Assembly: GCF_007997225.1 (NCBI RefSeq)
Contig: NZ_VORM01000010.1
Span: forward strand, 1 to 64,000
Reading direction: 5' to 3'
From: Subsaximicrobium wynnwilliamsii
GTDB taxonomy: Bacteria > Bacteroidota > Bacteroidia > Flavobacteriales > Flavobacteriaceae
DNA length: 64,000 bases
Shown one piece after another: positions 11,280-20,599 of the stretch (its first letter is position 1; each line of letters begins with the position of its first letter). The notes below the pieces were generated by a model. That model was not told where the DNA came from and did no database searches. It saw only the letters and a program-made list of their open reading frames with translations. Both the position numbers and the translations under genes were made by a program.

Positions 11280-11885
11280 TCAGTTATTCTTATGCTTGTT
11301 CAATTCATCCTGTAGTTGGCGTCTCACTTTTTGCTCGCGCTCGAGAGCTATTCTGCGGTGTTCCTCAAATTCATCTTCAGTCTCAGAAAGTGACAGTTGC
11401 GCTTGTTTGGTCACAGTATTGCTGTTCTTGAATCTATAGATAAAAAACAGAAGCAACACAATCAATACCGCAATGATGATCCACATAAGCATGCTGTAAT
11501 TGCCCTTGCTCATTGGGATGCCAAACAAAGCCATATTGTCCTTCTCAGCGATGGTATTGTCAAGGTCAGTTTCGGTGCTGTTTAAATTCTTCTTTAAATC
11601 TGAAATCTCTTTGGTTTGTCTTTCAACAACCTGTTTAGTATCAGTGAGATCATTTCGCACCGCATTGAGCGAATCCATGGTATGCTCTTTTAAGGTGTAT
11701 AACCAGGTTTTTTTGACGACCTTATAATCTTGATAATCATTTGACCGTTGTATAAGGTATTCAAATTGGTTGTCTATGGTGCCTTCGTTGAGCGAGAGCT
11801 TATCCTTGTCATCATCTTGTGCATTACTGTTCAAAAGACAAAATGAGCAAAGTATTGTAAGTGAGAGCGTTTTGAAAAAGTTCAT
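11280..11885 (-). CDS. Exported coiled-coil protein with one membrane anchor
   Basis: Starting at MNFFKTLSLTIL (11885), this 201-residue protein has a signal peptide (about 1-23, LLNSNAQ cleavage region), a charged coiled-coil-like region (about 60-115), one membrane helix (about 128-148, MLMWIIIAVLIVLLLFFIY) and a charged tail (RRQLQDELNKHKNN). Homologues in flavobacteria often carry the database name tRNA (guanine-N1)-methyltransferase, apparently spread from the nearby trmD. Nothing in the sequence supports an enzyme. Function is unknown; a scaffold or envelope role is a guess. Confidence 0.75.
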   Translation of the reverse strand: MNFFKTLSLTILCSFCLLNSNAQDDDKDKLSLNEGTIDNQFEYLIQRSNDYQDYKVVKKTWLYTLKEHTMDSLNAVRNDLTDTKQVVERQTKEISDLKKNLNSTETDLDNTIAEKDNMALFGIPMSKGNYSMLMWIIIAVLIVLLLFFIYRFKNSNTVTKQAQLSLSETEDEFEEHRRIALEREQKVRRQLQDELNKHKNN

Positions 11886-12034
11886 TCTGGTTGGATTCAA
11901 TTTAAGAGTTTGATTTTGAGCCGACAATATACTAAATTTATGAGTATTTGTTGAATTATGGTATATTATTTAGCCTCACAAATTGCGAGGTTAAATAATA
12001 TACGCTGCTTAATAAATTTTAGATGTTTAATTCA

Positions 12035-13483
12035 TTAATAATACGTAAAGCGTCTTACTTTGGAAATGTATTTGGCTAATCTAATAACTTGATGACTGTA
12101 ACCATACTCATTATCATACCATATATATAGGATGGCATTTTTGCCATCTTTTCTCACAATCGTTGCCTTACTATCGTAAATGGAAGGAGCAGAGCTTCCA
12201 ACAATATCGCTCGATACCAGCTCATCGCTCATTTCATATTTGATCTGTTCTACCAAGCAGCCTTCCAGAGCATTGTTTTTCATGACCGTATTGATGTCTT
12301 CTACGGAAACTTCTGTTTCCAAATCCAGGTTTAGAATTGCTAAAGAACCATTAGGAACTGGAACTCTAATGGCATTTGAGGTCAATTTTCCTTCGAAGGA
12401 AGGCAATGCTTTTGTGACCGCTTGTCCTGCTCCGGTTTCAGTAATGACCATGTTGAGCCCTGCTGCCCGGCCGCGACGGTATTTGCTGTGGAAATTGTCT
12501 ACCAAGTTTTGGTCGTTGGTGTAGGCGTGGATGGTTTCCAAATGTCCGCTCACAACGCCAAAAGCATCTTGAACGGCTTTAAGAATAGGGGTAATGGCAT
12601 TTGTTGTGCAAGACGCTGCTGAAAATATATTCACTTTATCAGGATCGTATTCCAAATGGTTAACACCATGTACAATGTTTGGAATGCCTTTGCCTGGAGC
12701 TGTTAGCAATACTTTTGAAACTCCTTTGGATTTGAGGTGTCTGCCTAGTGCGTCTTTGTCTCTAAAAGCGCCTGTATTGTCTATCACTAGGGCGTTTTTG
12801 ATGCCAAAGGCTGTGTAATCGATGTCTTCTGGATGGTTCGCTGAAATCACGTTTACGGTCGTGCCATTGATAATCAAGGCTGAGTTTTTGACATCAATAT
12901 TAACGGTGCCGGAAAAATTACCGTGCACGGAATCATTTCTCAATAAAGAGGCCCGTTTCTCTAAAACAGTTGCGTCTATTTTTCCGCGGGTTACAATCGC
13001 TCTCAAACGCATTTGACTGCCTTTTCCTGTTTTGGTCATCAACTCCCTTGCGACCAAACGACCAATCCTTCCGAAGCCATACAAGACCACATCCTTAGGT
13101 GGATTGACTTTGTTTTTCTTTGCGTTTTTAAGCTTTTCGGCAACGAAACCAGTGGCATTGCTGTACTTTTGGTCGTCCAAATGGAACTCATAGGTCAGTT
13201 TGCCAATGTCCAATTTTGCCGGTGGTAAATTTAAGTCTTTGATGGCTTGGGCAATTTCAACCGAATCAAAAATGGAAATGGGTTTCTTTACAAACGCACC
13301 AGCATACTCATGAAGATTTAAGATTTCGCTCACGTTGCGATCGATGAGCTGGTTTCTAAAAAGCACCAATTCAATGGACTTGTCGTACCAAAGGTCACTG
13401 ATGATTTTAATGAATTCTACGGTTGCCCGTCGGCGGTCTGCTTGAAAAGCAAGTTCTTGTTCGTAAGTTCCCTGTAAAGGCAT
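12035..13483 (-). CDS. gap: Glyceraldehyde-3-phosphate dehydrogenase, long form
   Basis: GAPDH catalyses the NAD(P)-dependent, phosphate-using oxidation of glyceraldehyde-3-phosphate in glycolysis or gluconeogenesis. At 482 residues it is about 140 longer than the common form. The extra part is N-terminal (about 1-130). The Rossmann glycine motif GFGRIGR is at 136-142, and the catalytic cysteine is Cys292 in SAASCTTNAITP. The C-terminal half ends WYDNEYGYSHQV as in the family. Long GAPDHs of this kind occur in Bacteroidota and may favour the gluconeogenic direction; that is inference. Confidence 0.93.
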   Translation of the reverse strand: MPLQGTYEQELAFQADRRRATVEFIKIISDLWYDKSIELVLFRNQLIDRNVSEILNLHEYAGAFVKKPISIFDSVEIAQAIKDLNLPPAKLDIGKLTYEFHLDDQKYSNATGFVAEKLKNAKKNKVNPPKDVVLYGFGRIGRLVARELMTKTGKGSQMRLRAIVTRGKIDATVLEKRASLLRNDSVHGNFSGTVNIDVKNSALIINGTTVNVISANHPEDIDYTAFGIKNALVIDNTGAFRDKDALGRHLKSKGVSKVLLTAPGKGIPNIVHGVNHLEYDPDKVNIFSAASCTTNAITPILKAVQDAFGVVSGHLETIHAYTNDQNLVDNFHSKYRRGRAAGLNMVITETGAGQAVTKALPSFEGKLTSNAIRVPVPNGSLAILNLDLETEVSVEDINTVMKNNALEGCLVEQIKYEMSDELVSSDIVGSSAPSIYDSKATIVRKDGKNAILYIWYDNEYGYSHQVIRLAKYISKVRRFTYY

Positions 13484-13523
13484 GATGTCTTTAAATTAAA
13501 GGTTGTGTTTTGATTTTAGCTTG

Positions 13524-13531
13524 CAAAAATA
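13524..13531 (-). promoter_or_regulatory. -7 box of gap
   Basis: The minus strand reads TATTTTTG, about 41 bp upstream of the gap start. Confidence 0.55.
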
Positions 13532-13564
13532 CTATATTTCAAACGTTATCGTAACGATTTGATT

Positions 13565-13605
13565 AAAATAAAAACCCTTCAGAAATTTAATTCCAGAAGG
13601 GTTTT
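13565..13605 (-). terminator. Terminator of the DegP-type protease gene
   Basis: AAAACCCTTC (13571-13580) pairs with GAAGGGTTTT (13596-13605); on the minus strand the stem runs into TTTTTATTTTAA. It lies 30 bp after the stop at 13635 and before the gap promoter. Confidence 0.85.
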
Positions 13606-13634
13606 GATTAGTTTCGATAGTGTTGAAAAAAGGC

Positions 13635-15071
13635 TTATCTATTTTCAGTGAAATACACTTCCTTTTCTTTGAGACTACCGTCAATATATTTCAATTTTTC
13701 AATATTGTCAATCACATCATCGCCATACTGCGCTTTGAAATGTGCTAAATCCTCGATGTTATTGATGGCCATATCATTGATGCCCGTAATTACCGTGCCA
13801 CGCGTAATCCCTAGGCGCTTGTACAAAAAGGCATTTTCGGTGTCGGTTACCATGACTCCGTTTTTGATGTTGTATTTTTTCTTGACCAAATCTGGCAAGT
13901 TTTGCAGTTTCATATCTATGAAATCGACACTTACAATATCGGTCTTAGATAGTTTTACTGAAATGGTCTTAAGAGTTCCATCACGTAACACTTCAACATT
14001 TACCACATCATTAGGGCGCTTTGTTTTGAGATAACCACTTAAATCTGAAAATTTGGAAATGGTGATTTCATCTAATTTTTTAATGATATCGCCTTCTTTG
14101 ATACCCGCTTTCTTAGCACCAGATTTGTCCTCTACATTACTTACATAAACCCCATCAATTTGATTGATACCCTTATCAATGGCTTCTTTTGAATTGCGAT
14201 TTAAGATTGAAACGCCTAAGATTCCGTTTTGAACGTCACCAAATTCAATAATATCTTCCACCACTTTTCTGGCAATGTTACTTGGCACCGCAAACGAGTA
14301 TCCAATATAAGAACCTGTTTGAGATGAAATTGCGGTATTGATACCAATCAATTGGCCTCTGGCATTTACCAAAGCACCTCCTGAGTTTCCTGGATTCACT
14401 GCAGCGTCGGTTTGTAGGAAACTTTGTGAGTTTCTGCCAGAAAGATCTCTTGCCTTAGCGCTAATTATACCAGCAGTAACGGTAGAAGTAAGGTTAAACG
14501 GGTTGCCAACTGCCAAAACCCATTCGCCAACCTTTATAGTATCTGAATCGCCAAACTGAATGGATGGCAAGGGTTCGTCTGCATCGATCTTTAAAAGGGC
14601 TATATCGGTTTTTTCGTCAGTACCAACAAGGCGGGCTTCATACACCCGATTGTCATTTAAAGTAATTGAGATTTTATCGGATCCAGCAATCACGTGATTA
14701 TTGGTGATGATATGTCCATCTGGCGAAATGATCACACCACTGCCAGTTCCTACTTGTGTTCTAGGCTGGGATTGCCTTCCGTAGAATAAATCCTGAAAGG
14801 TGGCTGGATTGGATACGATTGACGTGTTTTTTACGTGAACCACTGCATGAATACTGTTTTCCGCAGCTTCCACGAAATTCGGGGATTCAGCATGTATCAA
14901 AGCATTGGTCTTGGCATCCCCATTGTAATTTGCCGGTACAAAGTAGGGTTGATCAGCAGTAGAGACTTGCTCTGCCTGTGGAGCTGTGGCATTAAAGAAA
15001 AATAGATAGGCAGATAATGCGATGATGCCGCCTAGCATGGAAACAAAAACCAGAATTAAAAACTTTTTCAT
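13635..15071 (-). CDS. DegP/HtrA-type periplasmic serine protease
   Basis: This 478-residue protease has an N-terminal membrane or signal segment (about 5-27), a trypsin-like S1C domain with the full triad His126 (TNNHVI), Asp156 (KTDIALL) and Ser230 (NPGNSGGALV), and two PDZ domains (about 280-370 and 385-465). The family degrades or chaperones misfolded envelope proteins. GYSFAVPSNIARKVVEDI before the first PDZ is typical. It has its own -7 box (15154-15161) and terminator, so it is a single-gene unit divergent from dapF. Confidence 0.94.
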   Translation of the reverse strand: MKKFLILVFVSMLGGIIALSAYLFFFNATAPQAEQVSTADQPYFVPANYNGDAKTNALIHAESPNFVEAAENSIHAVVHVKNTSIVSNPATFQDLFYGRQSQPRTQVGTGSGVIISPDGHIITNNHVIAGSDKISITLNDNRVYEARLVGTDEKTDIALLKIDADEPLPSIQFGDSDTIKVGEWVLAVGNPFNLTSTVTAGIISAKARDLSGRNSQSFLQTDAAVNPGNSGGALVNARGQLIGINTAISSQTGSYIGYSFAVPSNIARKVVEDIIEFGDVQNGILGVSILNRNSKEAIDKGINQIDGVYVSNVEDKSGAKKAGIKEGDIIKKLDEITISKFSDLSGYLKTKRPNDVVNVEVLRDGTLKTISVKLSKTDIVSVDFIDMKLQNLPDLVKKKYNIKNGVMVTDTENAFLYKRLGITRGTVITGINDMAINNIEDLAHFKAQYGDDVIDNIEKLKYIDGSLKEKEVYFTENR

Positions 15072-15153
15072 ATAAGTATCGTTTGTTTGAAAATTTTGAA
15101 AATAGTGTATGTTGCTGAAATAAAGCCTTCAAGCGGCTTTCTTTGATAACGAC

Positions 15154-15161
15154 CAAAGATA
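15154..15161 (-). promoter_or_regulatory. -7 box of the protease gene
   Basis: The minus strand reads TATCTTTG, about 83 bp upstream of the start at 15071. Confidence 0.5.
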
Positions 15162-15251
15162 ATTATTTATTGAATTTCAATTTTAACTTTAACGCACTTT
15201 AACCAGGTTCTTAAGACACATTTAACAGCCGATTTTTCTCGTCTTTATTGC

Positions 15252-15259
15252 TATATTTG
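15252..15259 (+). promoter_or_regulatory. -7 box of the dapF operon
   Basis: TATATTTG lies only 8 bp before the dapF start codon (15268), so the transcript would begin within a few bases of the ATG and be nearly leaderless. Confidence 0.6.
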
Positions 15260-15267
15260 CAAGCACT

Positions 15268-16047
15268 ATGATACTCGAATTTTATAAATACCAAGGCACA
15301 GGCAACGATTTTGTGATGATAGATAATCGTCAGAAGATCATTGCAAATTACGAATCCCAAAAAATATCACATTTGTGTGACAGACGTTTTGGCATAGGTG
15401 CAGACGGACTGATCTTATTGGAATCCCATGATACAATGGATTTTAAGATGGTTTATTTCAATGCAGATGGCAATCAAAGCTCCATGTGCGGAAATGGCGG
15501 TAGATGTATCGTGGCCTTTGCAAGATTTTTAGGTCTTATTGAAACGCAAGCCACCTTTGAGGCCATTGATGGAGCACATAGCGCCAACATTGAAGGCGAC
15601 AAAGTAAGTTTGCAAATGCAGGATGTCAAGGGCATCGAAACCCATAAAACGCATACGTTTTTAGATACTGGCTCGCCGCATCATGTGGAGCTGGTTTCCG
15701 ATTTAAATCGATTGGATGTCAAATCCAGAGGTGCGAGTATTAGGTATGGAGCTCCTTACAATGAAGCTGGAACCAACGTTGATTTTGTAACTAAAAATGC
15801 TGCTGATAGTTTTTCAGTAAGAACTTATGAAAGAGGCGTGGAAGATGAAACTTATTCCTGCGGAACTGGTGTGACCGCTGTGGCGCTTGCCATGAATTAC
15901 ACCGGCGAAACCGATAAAAATCGCATTAAATTACTCACACCCGGCGGAGCATTGGAGGTTTCTTTTGAGAAAACTGAAACTGGCTATCAAGATATTTGGC
16001 TCATTGGGGCAGCCACCCAAGTTTTTAAAGGGGCAATCGTATGGTAA
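15268..16047 (+). CDS. dapF: Diaminopimelate epimerase
   Basis: DapF converts LL- to meso-diaminopimelate for lysine and peptidoglycan synthesis. The 259 residues carry both catalytic cysteines, Cys74 in SSMCGNGGRC and Cys198 in YSCGTGVTA, and the N-terminal FYKYQGTGNDFVMID motif. It is the first gene of a tight operon: its stop overlaps the next start by 7 bp. The operon continues with an acetyltransferase and mltG, consistent with a cell-wall theme. Confidence 0.97.
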   Translation: MILEFYKYQGTGNDFVMIDNRQKIIANYESQKISHLCDRRFGIGADGLILLESHDTMDFKMVYFNADGNQSSMCGNGGRCIVAFARFLGLIETQATFEAIDGAHSANIEGDKVSLQMQDVKGIETHKTHTFLDTGSPHHVELVSDLNRLDVKSRGASIRYGAPYNEAGTNVDFVTKNAADSFSVRTYERGVEDETYSCGTGVTAVALAMNYTGETDKNRIKLLTPGGALEVSFEKTETGYQDIWLIGAATQVFKGAIVW

Positions 16048-16565
16048 CATTAAAAGGAGCGAAAATTTTTTTGAGGGCTCTGGAACCAGAAGATTTAGGC
16101 TTTCTCCATGAGATTGAGAATGATGAATCGGTTTGGGATATTAGTCATACCAACACGCCATACTCGAAATTCATTCTGCAGCAATATTTAGAGAATGCGC
16201 ACCGAGATATATACGACGTCAAGCAATTGCGATTGGTCATTTGTAATTATGAGAATGAGACTTTGGGACTTATTGATATTTTTGATTTTGATGTGAAACA
16301 TAAACGCGCAGGCATTGGTGTGTTGATCAAGGATGCCCAGCACAGAGCGCGCGGTTTCGGGAAGGAAGCCTTACAGCTCCTGATCAATTACTGTGCTTCT
16401 CATTTGGACATGCATCAATTGTATTGTAATATTTCCGAAGAGAACACGCAAAGCATTCGCCTTTTCCAAAATCAAGGTTTTGAAATCGTAGGTCTCAAAA
16501 AAGACTGGAATTTTATCAAGGGCAACTATAAAAACGAATATCTTCTACAACGAATCTTCAGCTAA
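16041..16565 (+). CDS. GNAT family N-acetyltransferase
   Basis: This 174-residue protein has the GNAT fold of the RimJ/RimL type: an N-terminal LRALEPEDLGFLHEIENDE, the acetyl-CoA binding loop region GVLIKDAQHRARGFGKEALQLL (about 94-115, with the R/Q-x-x-G-x-G/A signature) and a C-terminal SIRLFQNQGFEIVG. It would transfer an acetyl group to an amine, but the acceptor cannot be predicted. It overlaps dapF at its start, and its stop codon shares TAATG with mltG. Confidence 0.88.
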   Translation: MVTLKGAKIFLRALEPEDLGFLHEIENDESVWDISHTNTPYSKFILQQYLENAHRDIYDVKQLRLVICNYENETLGLIDIFDFDVKHKRAGIGVLIKDAQHRARGFGKEALQLLINYCASHLDMHQLYCNISEENTQSIRLFQNQGFEIVGLKKDWNFIKGNYKNEYLLQRIFS

Positions 16566-17608
16566 TGTATATTAAAAAAATTCTTTGGGTCATCGCCATC
16601 ATAGGCTTGGTAGGTGCCGGTATTTTCGCTTACTATATCTACAATGCCATGTTGTCTCCCAACACCGCCTTCGACAATGAGGATGCCTATATTTTTGTGC
16701 CAACCGATGCCAATTATGCCGAGGTTAGGGAGCAATTGCAACCACTTCTAAAAGATATTGGCAGTTTTGATGCCGTTGCAAAACAGAAAAAATATACCAC
16801 TAATCTCAAGTCTGGACGTTTCGTCATTAAAAAAGGGATGAGCAATAATGACATCATCAATAGCATAAGAAGTAAAAATTTGCCCATCACAATAGCCTTT
16901 AACAATCAAGAAAATTTGGCGAAATTGGCAGGTCGCATCTCCGGTCAAATTGAGGCCGATAGTTTATCGCTCATTAGTGCGATGACCGATCCCGAATTTC
17001 TCAAAGCCAGTGGTTTCAATAAACAAACAGCTTTGGGGATGTATATTCCCAACAGTTACGAGTTTTTCTGGAATAGTTCTGCAGAAACCTTTCGCAATCG
17101 TATGTTGAAGGAATACAATCGCTTTTGGAATGATGCCAGAAAAGCAAAAGCCGAAAGCATCGGTTTGACAAGAGATCAAGTGCTTACTTTAGCGTCCATC
17201 GTGCACGAAGAATCCAAACAAGCCAGCGAGCAACCTCGTATTGCAGGCGTTTATATGAACCGAATCCGGATTGGGATGCCACTTCAAGCAGATCCCACCT
17301 TAAAATATGCTGCCTATCAATTACCCAAATATCAAAACACGGTTATCAAGCGCGTGCTCAATGTTCATAAAGACATTGAGTCGCCTTACAATACCTATAT
17401 GAATCGCGGTTTGCCTCCAGGACTCATTGCCATGCCAGACATCACTGCCATTGATGCCGTCTTGAATTTTGAAAAGCACTCTTATCTTTATTTTGCAGCA
17501 AATGCGAATAAAATGGGCTTTCATAAATTCGCTAAGACCCTAGCGCAACACAATGTAAATGCGAGAGAGTACCAGCGTTACCTTTCTAATCAAGGCATCA
17601 ATAAATAA
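16565..17608 (+). CDS. mltG: Endolytic transglycosylase MltG
   Basis: MltG is an inner-membrane murein transglycosylase thought to cut nascent glycan strands and set their length. The 347-residue protein has one N-terminal membrane helix (about 5-27), a LysM-like region, and the YceG catalytic part. The LASIVHEES segment (about 209-217) places Glu215/Glu216 where the family's catalytic glutamate falls, followed by IAGVYMNRIRIGMPLQADPT. The start overlaps the previous stop (TAATG). Confidence 0.94.
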   Translation: MYIKKILWVIAIIGLVGAGIFAYYIYNAMLSPNTAFDNEDAYIFVPTDANYAEVREQLQPLLKDIGSFDAVAKQKKYTTNLKSGRFVIKKGMSNNDIINSIRSKNLPITIAFNNQENLAKLAGRISGQIEADSLSLISAMTDPEFLKASGFNKQTALGMYIPNSYEFFWNSSAETFRNRMLKEYNRFWNDARKAKAESIGLTRDQVLTLASIVHEESKQASEQPRIAGVYMNRIRIGMPLQADPTLKYAAYQLPKYQNTVIKRVLNVHKDIESPYNTYMNRGLPPGLIAMPDITAIDAVLNFEKHSYLYFAANANKMGFHKFAKTLAQHNVNAREYQRYLSNQGINK

Positions 17609-17609
17609 C

Positions 17610-18521
17610 ATGAAAAAAGGATTGGTATATGTCATGTTGATAGCTCTTGCTTCACTTTCTGCACATTCTCAATCCAGATTTGAAAGTTTTTTAAAACCCA
17701 GTGACTCCCTAGACACCTCACGTAGAAATGCGGTTGTTATTTCTGAAGCAACCTTAGCCTCAATCACACTTATTGGTTTGAATCAACTTTGGTATGCCGA
17801 TTATCCCCAGAGCAGTTTTAAGACCATCGATGATGCTGATGAATGGTTGCAAATGGATAAGCTGGGTCATGTTTTCTCTGCGTACCAACTTGGAAAAACA
17901 GGTGCAAACGTCTTAAATTGGTCTGGAGTTAGCAAAAGAGACCAGTTGATTTATGGTGCCACTTTAGGTTTTGGCTTTTTGACTGCGGTTGAGGTTTTTG
18001 ACGGTTTTTCTGAAGAATGGGGATTTTCATGGAGTGATATGGCAGCTAATGCAACAGGCACTGGTTTATATGTTGGCCAAGAATTGCTTTGGAAGGAGCA
18101 GCGCATAAATTTAAAGTATTCCTTCCATCAAACTGATTTTGCCAAACAACGCCCAGATAAATTGGGTGACGGCTTATTAGAAGAACTGCTGAAGGATTAC
18201 AACGGTCAAACCTATTGGTTGAGTGCCAATGTGCATTCGTTTTTTAAAACCTCTAAAATTCCGAAGTGGATCAATGTGGCCATTGGTTATGGTGCCGAGG
18301 GGATGCTCACTGGAACAAACGAGACACAAACCGGGGTATTTGCCCAGCAAAATCGCCAGCGTCAATTTTACCTAAGCCTAGATGTGGACTTAACCCGGAT
18401 AAAAACAAATTCCTACATTTTAAAAACACTTTTTGATGTTTTCAACCTCATTAAGGTTCCTTTTCCAACCCTTGAGTTCAACGGCAAAAATGGCATTAAG
18501 CTACACGCTGTCTACTTTTAA
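17610..18521 (+). CDS. DUF2279 (YfiM-like) exported protein
   Basis: Starting at MKKGLVYVMLIA, one base after the mltG stop, the protein has 303 residues with a signal peptide (about 1-20, LSAHSQS). The DUF2279 signature is visible in DEWLQMDKLGHVFSAYQLG and EVFDGFSEEWGFSWSDMAANA. The family includes the outer-membrane YfiM lipoprotein and is of unknown function. The rest may be beta-strand rich. Its place at the end of a cell-wall operon is the only functional clue. Confidence 0.82.
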   Translation: MKKGLVYVMLIALASLSAHSQSRFESFLKPSDSLDTSRRNAVVISEATLASITLIGLNQLWYADYPQSSFKTIDDADEWLQMDKLGHVFSAYQLGKTGANVLNWSGVSKRDQLIYGATLGFGFLTAVEVFDGFSEEWGFSWSDMAANATGTGLYVGQELLWKEQRINLKYSFHQTDFAKQRPDKLGDGLLEELLKDYNGQTYWLSANVHSFFKTSKIPKWINVAIGYGAEGMLTGTNETQTGVFAQQNRQRQFYLSLDVDLTRIKTNSYILKTLFDVFNLIKVPFPTLEFNGKNGIKLHAVYF

Positions 18522-18563
18522 CAACACTTTAACCTTTAATTTTCAATAAGTTGAAAATAGGTG

Positions 18564-18571
18564 TATCTTTG
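18564..18571 (+). promoter_or_regulatory. -7 box of the lysozyme-like gene
   Basis: TATCTTTG matches TAnnTTTG. The expected start site near 18577 gives a leader of about 50 nt to the ATG at 18629. Confidence 0.55.
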
Positions 18572-18628
18572 CACGCGCAAATTGTAAGGTCTGAAAACAG
18601 ATTTTAGTCCTACAAAAAGTTAGCTGTT

Positions 18629-19300
18629 ATGATTAATAAAGTAAGTCATTATTTTGCTATCCCTCTAGCTATTTTTTCTTTATTGTTTATGGCTCTCAAA
18701 CCAGGTCCAAAACTGGATATGAGTCTTTATTCTACCGAAGGTATGGAATTTGATTATACCACATCGCATGAATTGGCAATGAACACCGAGTCCAACGAAC
18801 TCGCCGCACCCTTTCACGAGCATCACGCATATTTTCCTTATTTGGGTAAGTCTTATAATGGTTTCAAGGAAGCACTTGCTTTTAAGGAATCCAGAGGCAA
18901 TTACTTTTCGGTAAATACCTTGGGCTATTTGGGAAAATACCAATTTGGTTCAGAAACGCTCAAATTGATTGGTATTTACAATCCGAACCAGTTTTTGTAC
19001 AATCCGAAATTACAGGAAAAGGCGTTTTTGGCAAATGCTGCGCGCAACAAATGGATTTTGAGAAAAGACATCAAGCGTTCTGTTGGGAAAACCATTGGAG
19101 GGGTTAAAATAACAGAGTCTGGGATTTTGGCCGCAGCACATTTAGCAGGTGCTGGAACGGTTAAGAAATACTTGAGAAGCTCTGGTAGTTATAATTTTTC
19201 CGATGCTTACGGTACAACAGTAGGTCATTACATGAAGAAGTTCGCAGGTTATGACACTTCTTTTATTGTTGCCAACAAAAAGGCTAAAGCGCGTATCTAA
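18629..19300 (+). CDS. Exported lysozyme-fold (lytic transglycosylase-like) protein
   Basis: This 223-residue protein has an N-terminal hydrophobic segment (about 7-23) and a C-terminal domain (about 78-200) resembling the lysozyme fold. Glu87 in ALAFKESRGNYFSVN sits where lytic transglycosylases keep their catalytic glutamate, followed by GYLGKYQFGSETL, and AAAHLAGAGTVKKYL is the late helix motif of the fold. Flavobacterial relatives are often named peptidoglycan-binding LysM proteins, but I see no LysM motif here. It likely acts on periplasmic murein. Confidence 0.75.
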   Translation: MINKVSHYFAIPLAIFSLLFMALKPGPKLDMSLYSTEGMEFDYTTSHELAMNTESNELAAPFHEHHAYFPYLGKSYNGFKEALAFKESRGNYFSVNTLGYLGKYQFGSETLKLIGIYNPNQFLYNPKLQEKAFLANAARNKWILRKDIKRSVGKTIGGVKITESGILAAAHLAGAGTVKKYLRSSGSYNFSDAYGTTVGHYMKKFAGYDTSFIVANKKAKARI

Positions 19301-19394
19301 TTCAGAATAACTATTTTTTATCAGGCAGTTTCTTTTAGCTTTTGCTTAAGATGCATAAGTTCTTGATTGCTCAAGAATTTTAGATGATACCACA

Positions 19395-20510
19395 CTAAAA
19401 CTTGCGTGTGATCATCCGGATTGGTGGGTCAGAAGCACTGGTTTTGATTTCAAAATCTATAACGCCCAGTACAAGTCCTTCCTCAGTGATTACCTCGACC
19501 TTCCAAGTGCCATCCTTCACATTGTTTTTAAAGGTATAGCCTCTAAAACCGTTATCCCTTCCACCAGTCATCTCAAAACCAATATCGTCAAAGATTTCCC
19601 AAGTATTAGTATCTGGATTCAACCAGCCCCAACGATGGGAGATGGCTTTTTTTAAATCGGTTGGCGCAAAAATGGAAGAAAAGACATACACATTTTCGCC
19701 TGGGTGATGGGTAAATACGGAGTTGTGTTGCCTCCAAAAAACATACCACTCGTCGCGCTCGTAACTCACTTCATATTTGTTGTTTTTGATCTCGATGCTG
19801 TGTGCGACGAGACCGGTTTCCATAGCTAAAGGCACTGGCGGAATCATATTGAAAAAATAAAACACGTTTATTGTGCCATAGATTATAAAGACCATGCCCA
19901 AAAGCTTGGCTAAGTTAATTTCTAAGCGGGTACTTTGACTCCTGCTATAGATAAAAATGATCAAGGTCAAGGTGCTGCCCAAACTTACCAAACCTGAGAT
20001 GATGAACATAGCAGTATTCATTTCTTTGAACAATACTGGAAGCATGAATGTGAAAAAGGTAAAGCTGATGAAAAAATAGACGGTAAATTGTAAGTATTTA
20101 TTGGAAATCCGTTTTTTGAGCAACTCATTCGCAAAAAGCAATAGTACCAATATGATAAAAAAGGTGATTGTTTTTGAGAGTGAGACACTTCTCGAGAAAT
20201 AGACCACATAGGCACTTGAAAGACCACCAAAGAAAAACTGTATGGCCAATGGGAAATAAGGTTCGAAGCGCTCAAAGATGGTGTTTCTCAGTTTGCCATC
20301 TTCCATGATGTTGAAGAGGTAAAGGGTAATGGTGAGCGAGGTCATGTGCAAACACAACACACTAATGTCATAAATGCGATCTATGCGACCCAATGTGAGC
20401 GTATCAAAAATAAACCCACCTATAAAAAAAAGGATGGGCGCATATTTTTGATGTCTTGTTATGAATTGTCGAAAATCACTATTTCTAAATTTTACTAGGG
20501 TGCGTTTCAT
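19395..20510 (-). CDS. DUF2914 membrane protein
   Basis: The 371-residue protein has about seven to eight membrane helices (about 25-235) followed by an extracytoplasmic C-terminal domain of about 120 residues. That domain shows the DUF2914 pattern: WYVFWRQHN, ISHRWGWLNPDTNTWEIFD, GGRDNGFRGYTFK and GTWKVEVITEEGLVLG. Function is unknown. It is flanked by an acyltransferase-like gene on the same strand 89 bp upstream. Confidence 0.82.
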   Translation of the reverse strand: MKRTLVKFRNSDFRQFITRHQKYAPILFFIGGFIFDTLTLGRIDRIYDISVLCLHMTSLTITLYLFNIMEDGKLRNTIFERFEPYFPLAIQFFFGGLSSAYVVYFSRSVSLSKTITFFIILVLLLFANELLKKRISNKYLQFTVYFFISFTFFTFMLPVLFKEMNTAMFIISGLVSLGSTLTLIIFIYSRSQSTRLEINLAKLLGMVFIIYGTINVFYFFNMIPPVPLAMETGLVAHSIEIKNNKYEVSYERDEWYVFWRQHNSVFTHHPGENVYVFSSIFAPTDLKKAISHRWGWLNPDTNTWEIFDDIGFEMTGGRDNGFRGYTFKNNVKDGTWKVEVITEEGLVLGVIDFEIKTSASDPPIRMITRKF

Positions 20511-20599
20511 GGTGGTTTTTGCTGCGATAAATATAGATCAATTGTTCGATTAGTAATGAAACATGATCGTAATTTTAGAGGAGCAGCTGAATATTAATC

